Source: Promethearchaeota archaeon
GTDB lineage: Archaea > Asgardarchaeota > Lokiarchaeia > Sigynarchaeales > MK-D1
Length of the DNA: 5,027 bases
Assembly: GCA_016839865.1 (NCBI GenBank)
Contig: JAEOTN010000239.1
Coordinates: 1-5,027, forward strand
Direction of reading: 5' to 3'
Positions within the stretch are counted from its first letter, which is position 1; each line of letters opens with the position of its first letter. The notes below the pieces were generated by a model. That model searched no databases. It worked only from the letters and a program-made list of their open reading frames with translations, and was not told the origin of the DNA. The position numbers were made by a program, and so were the translations under genes. Shown piece by piece: positions 4,872 through 5,027 of the stretch.

Positions 4872-4931
4872 CATAGATAGTGCAATTTTCAGCTATTCGG
4901 AGACTTGGGCTATATGACCTGTTTCTCAAAA

Positions 4932-4952
4932 AGCTGTCCTCTTTAGATAGCT
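4932..4952. repeat. Short imperfect inverted repeat
   Basis: AGCTGTC (4932-4938) and GATAGCT (4946-4952) pair across a 7-base loop with one G-T wobble. It lies just before the TATA box at 4959-4969, so it is more likely a DNA site, or chance, than part of the downstream RNA. Confidence 0.3.
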
Positions 4953-4958
4953 GGGTAC

Positions 4959-4969
4959 GTTATAAACTA
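4959..4969 (+). promoter_or_regulatory. TATA box of an unseen downstream transcript
   Basis: GTTATAAACTA is a good archaeal TATA match. The predicted transcription start is near 4989-4992. No coding frame with a start codon is evident before the window ends at 5027, so the product lies beyond the edge or is an RNA. Confidence 0.5.
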
Positions 4970-4981
4970 GGAATATATGTG

Positions 4982-4989
4982 AAGTACTT
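4982..4989. repeat. Palindrome AAGTACTT, copy 3
   Basis: This copy lies between the TATA box at 4959-4969 and its predicted start site. The preceding G is also conserved, making GAAGTACTT as in the other two copies. Confidence 0.4.
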
Positions 4990-5027
4990 GAGAGTGACCG
5001 ACCCCTTCTGGTGAGGTAGTTTCTCAA
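4988..5027 (+). repeat. Inverted repeat TTGAGA/TCTCAA at the window edge
   Basis: TTGAGA (4988-4993) is complementary to TCTCAA (5022-5027), enclosing 28 bases that contain a smaller imperfect stem (ACCCC against GAGGT). The left arm coincides with the transcription start predicted from the TATA box at 4959-4969, so the transcript could begin with a hairpin. The window ends here, so the pairing may extend further or be chance. It does not look like a tRNA or rRNA. Confidence 0.3.

Noticed and set aside
4988..5027. A tRNA or C/D box RNA at the right edge
   Set aside because: I see no D-arm or T-arm consensus, anticodon stem, or paired C and D boxes.

Overview
The window looks like ordinary chromosomal DNA of an archaeon with low G+C (roughly two thirds A+T by eye). 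The evidence is a single-domain HMf-type archaeal histone, TATA-box promoters with several apparently leaderless genes, archaeal ribosome binding sites (AGGTGA), T-rich terminators without hairpins, and a protein of the F420:NADP oxidoreductase superfamily. An Asgard lineage is my guess from the style of the histone and the other proteins, but the sequence alone does not settle it. I see no CRISPR array, insertion sequence, tRNA or rRNA.

Layout. A histone gene (175-378, +) has a strong TATA box and a perfect 8-bp inverted repeat at its predicted transcription start. Next are a SAM-dependent methyltransferase (559-1140, +) and a CDP-alcohol phosphatidyltransferase of phospholipid synthesis (1393-2118, +). 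A multi-pass membrane protein resembling DUF998 follows from 2210, but a TAA at 2678-2680 splits it; the same frame continues as matching membrane protein to 2893. It converges, with a 19-base gap, on a Rossmann-fold dinucleotide-binding reductase (2913-3548, -). A non-coding stretch of about 340 bases separates that gene from a probable two-gene unit on the + strand: a CoA-binding-domain protein (3886-4368) and a small flavodoxin (TTG start, 4391-4828). A T-rich terminator follows. The last 150 bases hold a further TATA box and an inverted repeat cut by the window edge, with no recognisable product.

The genes do not form one pathway. The reductase and the flavodoxin are both redox proteins, and the phosphatidyltransferase and the split protein are both membrane proteins, but most genes seem to have their own promoters and terminators. 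For three genes the longest ORF start is probably wrong: a TATA box centred 26 to 28 bases before an internal in-frame ATG points to a shorter, leaderless product.

Most worth a second look are the membrane-protein gene broken by an in-frame stop, the Asp-to-Glu change at the last position of the CDP-alcohol phosphotransferase motif, the inverted repeat at the histone transcription start, and the palindrome AAGTACTT found three times, always between genes. I found no convincing previously undescribed system.
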